The notes under the pieces: generated by a model
Told to the model about the DNA's origin: nothing
The model's database searches: none
Seen by the model: only the letters and a program-made list of their open reading frames with translations
Source: an uncultured Lysobacterales bacterium
GTDB lineage: Bacteria; Pseudomonadota; Gammaproteobacteria; Xanthomonadales; SZUA-36
Assembly (NCBI GenBank): GCA_937995275.1
Contig: CALKKN010000346.1
Coordinates: forward strand, 1-9,013
Length of the DNA stretch: 9,013 nucleotides
Direction of reading: 5' to 3'
Part shown: positions 6,746 through 9,013 of the stretch, one piece after another
Position numbering within the stretch: the first letter of the stretch is position 1
Layout of the letters: the number at the start of each line of letters is the position of its first letter
Made by a program: the position numbers and the translations under genes

Positions 6746-8077
6746 CTAGGCTGCAGCCGCGACGGGCAACCTGACCTCCACCAGGAGCCCGCCATCCGCT
6801 TCATTGCGCGCGCTGACGGTACCGCCGTGCCGCCGCACCGCGTTGGCAGCGATCGACAGGCCGAGGCCATGACCGCCGCTGTTGCGGTCACGCGACTCCT
6901 GGATGCGATAGAAGGGCTCGAAAATCTTCTCCAGTTCCCCGTCCGGAACACCCGATCCAAAATCGCGCACTGACAGCACCAGCTCGGCGCCTTTCCTGGA
7001 CCGTGTCAGGTCCATCTGCACGCCACGCTCCGGGTCCGTGTGCCGCAGCGCATTGCGCAGCAGGTTCTCCACGGCCCGCCAGATCAGTTCGCGGTCGCCG
7101 TGGAACAGCATGGGCTCCGAGGGCTGCCAGGCGATGTCCGGCTTGCCTTCCGCCACCTCGTAGTTCACGACCTCGACCAGGTCGGTCAGCAGTTCGGTGA
7201 GATCGACGTCCTCGTCGAGGTAGGCGGGCTCCGCCGAGGATTCGCGCAGCAGGCCCAGCACGTCGTTGACCAGGCTTTCCAGCCGCTCGCCTTCCAGCGC
7301 GATTCGCTCGATCTCCGATTCGATGTGCCCCGCGCCTTTCTTGCGCGCAATCTCCAGTGCGACGCTGAGGCGCGCCAGCGGCGAGCGAAGCTCGTGGCTC
7401 ACATCCTGCAAAAGCCGCCGGTTGGCGGTCTGCATGGCTTCCAGGCGGGCGGCCATCGCGTCGAAATCGGCGGCCAGCTGGCCGATCTCGTCCTGTCGCG
7501 GTCGTATGCTGGTACCGACGCGCGTCGCCAGGTCGCCGGCAGCGATCTTGCGGCTGGCGCTGCGCAGGGCCTCCAGCGGCGTTGCCAGTGAGCGCGCGAG
7601 GAAGAAGCTGATCACGGCGCTGATCAGGGCCGCCGCCGCCAGGCGCAGGGCCGTGCCCTCGGGCCCCGGGGCCAAAATCGTGCTCGGCGGCGCGCGACGG
7701 ACGGTGTACATGCGGTAGGTAGTTCCCGAACGGTCCTCGAACACCGTCATCTGCACAGGGGTCCGCCGCTCGATCAGCTGCTCCACCGTCACGTCGCGCC
7801 CCAGTACCTCGCGGCCGTCCTCGTCGACCACGTAGATGTGCCCGCGTGTCATGCGGGGAATGTTCAGCAGTTCGTCGCGCAGACCCTTGCGCCCGTCGAT
7901 TTGCAGCGCCTGCTGGGCGCGCTGCGCTATTCGAAACAGACCCTGTTCGAAGCTGTCGACCGGCTGTTCCGCCCACTGCTCGCGGGCCAGCTTGTCGTTC
8001 AGCCAGCCGATGGCCGCGGAAAAGCCGACGATGCTCAGCCACAGCGTCAGGAAAATCTTCCAGAACAGGGAGTTCAC
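6746..8077 (-). CDS. cpxA: CpxA-like sensor histidine kinase
   Basis: A 443-residue inner-membrane sensor kinase, probably for envelope stress, partner of the regulator just upstream. Membrane segment 1 is about residues 7-25. A periplasmic sensor domain of about 115 residues (28-143) includes GHIYVVDEDGREVLGRD. Membrane segment 2 is about 144-161, followed by HAMP (about 162-215, with ATPLEALRSASRKIAAGDL). The phospho-acceptor is His228 in DVSHELRSPLARL, the CpxA-type H box. ATPase boxes are intact: N box ENLLRNALRHT (Asn342), G1 DFGSGVP (372-378), F box IFEPFYR (385-391) and G2 GGHGLGLS (401-408). The start is a GTG at 8077, 10 bp after the regulator stop, with no clear ribosome site; an ATG at 8088 is out of frame. 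Expression is probably coupled to the upstream gene. RstB-like kinases are the main alternative. The symbol rests on motif resemblance and pairing. Confidence 0.82.
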   Translation of the reverse strand: MNSLFWKIFLTLWLSIVGFSAAIGWLNDKLAREQWAEQPVDSFEQGLFRIAQRAQQALQIDGRKGLRDELLNIPRMTRGHIYVVDEDGREVLGRDVTVEQLIERRTPVQMTVFEDRSGTTYRMYTVRRAPPSTILAPGPEGTALRLAAAALISAVISFFLARSLATPLEALRSASRKIAAGDLATRVGTSIRPRQDEIGQLAADFDAMAARLEAMQTANRRLLQDVSHELRSPLARLSVALEIARKKGAGHIESEIERIALEGERLESLVNDVLGLLRESSAEPAYLDEDVDLTELLTDLVEVVNYEVAEGKPDIAWQPSEPMLFHGDRELIWRAVENLLRNALRHTDPERGVQMDLTRSRKGAELVLSVRDFGSGVPDGELEKIFEPFYRIQESRDRNSGGHGLGLSIAANAVRRHGGTVSARNEADGGLLVEVRLPVAAAA

Positions 8078-8087
8078 GGCGCGGGCA

Positions 8088-8768
8088 TCAGTTCACCCGG
8101 TACTGGTAACCGATTCCCCGGATGGTTTCGATACGATTGTCGCCCCCGGGGTCGAGGCCGAGCTTGCGCCGCAGGTTGCTGACATGCATGTCGACGCTGC
8201 GGTCGTGCGGCACCGGTTCGCGGCCCAGCGCGGAGATGTAGAGATCGCGCTTGCTGACCACCTCGCCGCGGTGCTGCAGCAGGGCCAGCAGGATGCTGAA
8301 CTCCGTGCTGGTCAGCTCGATGTGCTCGCCCCCTTTGAGCAGCGTGCGGTTGCCCTGGTTCAGTTCCAGGTCGTCCACAGTGATCAGCCCGTGATCGGCC
8401 GGGCTCTGCGCGCGCCGCATGACGGCCCTGATGCGGGCCAGCAGTTCGCGCGGGTTGCAGGGTTTGGGCACGTAGTCGTCGGCGCCGAGCTCGAGGCCCA
8501 GTATGCGGTCGAGGTCGTCGCCCTTGGCCGTCAGCATGATCACCGGAATGCGGCTTTCCTTGCGCAGGTCCTTCAGCACGTCCATGCCGTTCATCCCCGG
8601 CATCATGACGTCGAGCACGGCCAGGTCGAGGCCGGGCTGGCGCAGCTGGTCCAGCGCCGCCACGCCGTCATGGGCCAGGCGAACGTCGAAGCCTTCCGAT
8701 TCGAAATACTCCTTCAGCAGGCCACAGAGTTCGGTGTCGTCGTCTGCCAGCAGCAGGGTGTTTTGCAT
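8088..8768 (-). CDS. cpxR: CpxR-like OmpR-family response regulator
   Basis: A 226-residue two-domain regulator (E. coli CpxR 232). The receiver has the acidic pocket ADDD (8-11), phospho-acceptor Asp53 in VLDVMMPG, Thr80 in IMLTAKG and Lys102 in PKPCNP. It closely follows CpxR in segments such as LLKEYFESEGF, LDRILGLELGADDY and RELLARIRAVMRR. The winged-helix domain (about 128-226) includes LTSTEFSILLALLQHRGEVVS and the recognition helix DRSVDMHVSNLRRKLG, ending in IETIRGIGYQYRV. An oddity is Cys104 where OmpR-family receivers normally read KPF. The ATG at 8768 has a modest GGA about 6 bases upstream. It is the first gene of a two-gene unit with the kinase, on the opposite strand to ppx-epmA. 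Targets cannot be read from this window. Confidence 0.88.
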   Translation of the reverse strand: MQNTLLLADDDTELCGLLKEYFESEGFDVRLAHDGVAALDQLRQPGLDLAVLDVMMPGMNGMDVLKDLRKESRIPVIMLTAKGDDLDRILGLELGADDYVPKPCNPRELLARIRAVMRRAQSPADHGLITVDDLELNQGNRTLLKGGEHIELTSTEFSILLALLQHRGEVVSKRDLYISALGREPVPHDRSVDMHVSNLRRKLGLDPGGDNRIETIRGIGYQYRVN

Positions 8769-8795
8769 GTTACGTCCAGGACGGTTGTGGGCAGC

Positions 8796-8801
8796 ATTTT
8801 A
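8796..8801 (-). promoter_or_regulatory. Candidate -10 for the cpxR-cpxA unit
   Basis: On the minus strand TAAAAT (8801 to 8796) matches the -10 consensus at 5 of 6 positions, 27 bp before the cpxR ATG. No convincing -35 is seen at normal spacing; that position falls in the flank of the terminator hairpin. No GTAAA-N5-GTAAA CpxR box is present in the 47 bp between hairpin and gene. Confidence 0.35.
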
Positions 8802-8811
8802 ACCGACTGGC

Positions 8812-8841
8812 AAAAAAAAGGCGCACCGGAGTGCGCCTTTT
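8812..8841 (-). terminator. Bidirectional intrinsic terminator ending the right-edge gene
   Basis: GGCGCAC (8820-8826) pairs with GTGCGCC (8831-8837) around the loop CGGA. Flanking A and T runs (A 8812-8819, T 8838-8841) extend the stem by four A-T pairs. Read on the minus strand, the hairpin is followed by eight T residues, so it chiefly terminates the gene entering from the right. Its stem begins 24 bp after that stop codon. On the plus strand only four T residues follow. Confidence 0.9.
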
Positions 8842-8864
8842 CGGTGTGGCAGGCTGCTGCCCGG

Positions 8865-9013
8865 TCAGAGACCGAGGAAATCCGTCCAGTTCCAGATCCA
8901 GGCGGAGGCCTTGGAGCGGAAGGCGCCGATGTAATCGACCTGCTCGAAGAAACTCGCATTGTAATAAGTGCGATCGAGCGGGAAGCCGCTGAGGTAATCG
9001 GCATTACCGGCGG
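8865..9013 (-). CDS. Unidentified, probably exported protein, C-terminal 48 residues (start outside window)
   Basis: An open frame enters from the right edge and ends at TGA (8867-8865), just before a strong minus-strand terminator. This placement, and protein-like composition, make it a real 3' gene end. The visible tail reads ADYLSGFPLDRTYY, then FFEQVDYIGAF, then WIWNWTDFLGL. It is rich in aromatic residues. The pattern FxxVDYIGAF followed by a Trp-rich xWTxF ending resembles, from memory, the C-termini of some secreted or cell-surface proteins in Gammaproteobacteria and Bacteroidetes. I cannot name the family. The gene is transcribed in the same direction as cpxR-cpxA but separated from them by the terminator. 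Confidence 0.72.
   Translation of the reverse strand, partial: AGNADYLSGFPLDRTYYNASFFEQVDYIGAFRSKASAWIWNWTDFLGL

Noticed and set aside
6714..6755. Terminator between convergent epmA and cpxA
   Set aside because: A 5-bp CGGCA/TGCCG pair and a 6-bp TGCAGC/GCTGCA hairpin (6741-6755) exist but neither has a T-tract on either strand, and the second overlaps the cpxA stop. Not supportable as a terminator.
6888..8042. 384-codon minus-strand frame overlapping the cpxA-like gene
   Set aside because: It is the +1 shadow of the kinase, rich in Arg, Gly and Ala; the kinase frame carries every catalytic box.
8769..8815. CpxR autoregulatory box upstream of cpxR
   Set aside because: No GTAAA-N5-GTAAA repeat is present; a lone TTAAAAT is better read as a -10 candidate.

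Overview
The window looks like a GC-rich gammaproteobacterial chromosome segment. The support is a PhoB/PhoR pair close to the enterobacterial and pseudomonad type, an EpmA (GenX/PoxA) elongation-factor-P ligase, a CpxR/CpxA-like two-component pair, a DUF-type 'putative porin' (Porin_5 family) and class II PhoB boxes with enterobacterial geometry. I cannot fix the genus from sequence alone. Base composition and codon use look uniform, and I see no insertion sequence, integrase, tRNA, rRNA or CRISPR array.

Left half (1-4214, all +): a phosphate-starvation island. It holds the 3' end of phoB, phoR, a PstS-type phosphate-binding protein and an outer-membrane porin. phoB and phoR are separated by 75 bp containing a perfect 9-bp GC hairpin. 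pstS and the porin gene each carry their own PhoB-box promoter. In both cases the last 7-bp half-site is followed by 10 bp and then a -10-like hexamer, which is the spacing of PhoB-activated promoters. The porin promoter has three half-sites in exact 11-bp phase. The pstS box begins inside the last codons of phoR. A strong intrinsic terminator follows the porin gene.

Middle (4215-6713, +): ppx (exopolyphosphatase) and epmA overlap by four bases (GTGA) and probably form one transcription unit. The ppx start lies only 25 bp after the U-tract of the porin terminator, so its promoter is unclear.

Right half (6746-9013, all -): a CpxR-like regulator followed by a CpxA-like sensor kinase, convergent with ppx-epmA. 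Beyond these is a bidirectional terminator and the C-terminal 48 codons of an unidentified, probably exported, protein entering from the right edge.

Taken together, PhoR/PhoB would sense low phosphate, the porin would pass solutes through the outer membrane, PstS would bind phosphate in the periplasm, and Ppx would mobilise stored polyphosphate. The inner-membrane transporter (pstCAB) and phoU are not here, so PstS must work with a transporter encoded elsewhere. The Cpx-like pair suggests envelope-stress control next door, but nothing in the sequence ties it to the phosphate genes. The gene families are familiar. The less ordinary points are the Pho-boxed Porin_5 gene, the terminator-abutting ppx start, the PstS clade with an apparent Asp-to-Arg change in its pocket, and the unlisted right-edge tail.
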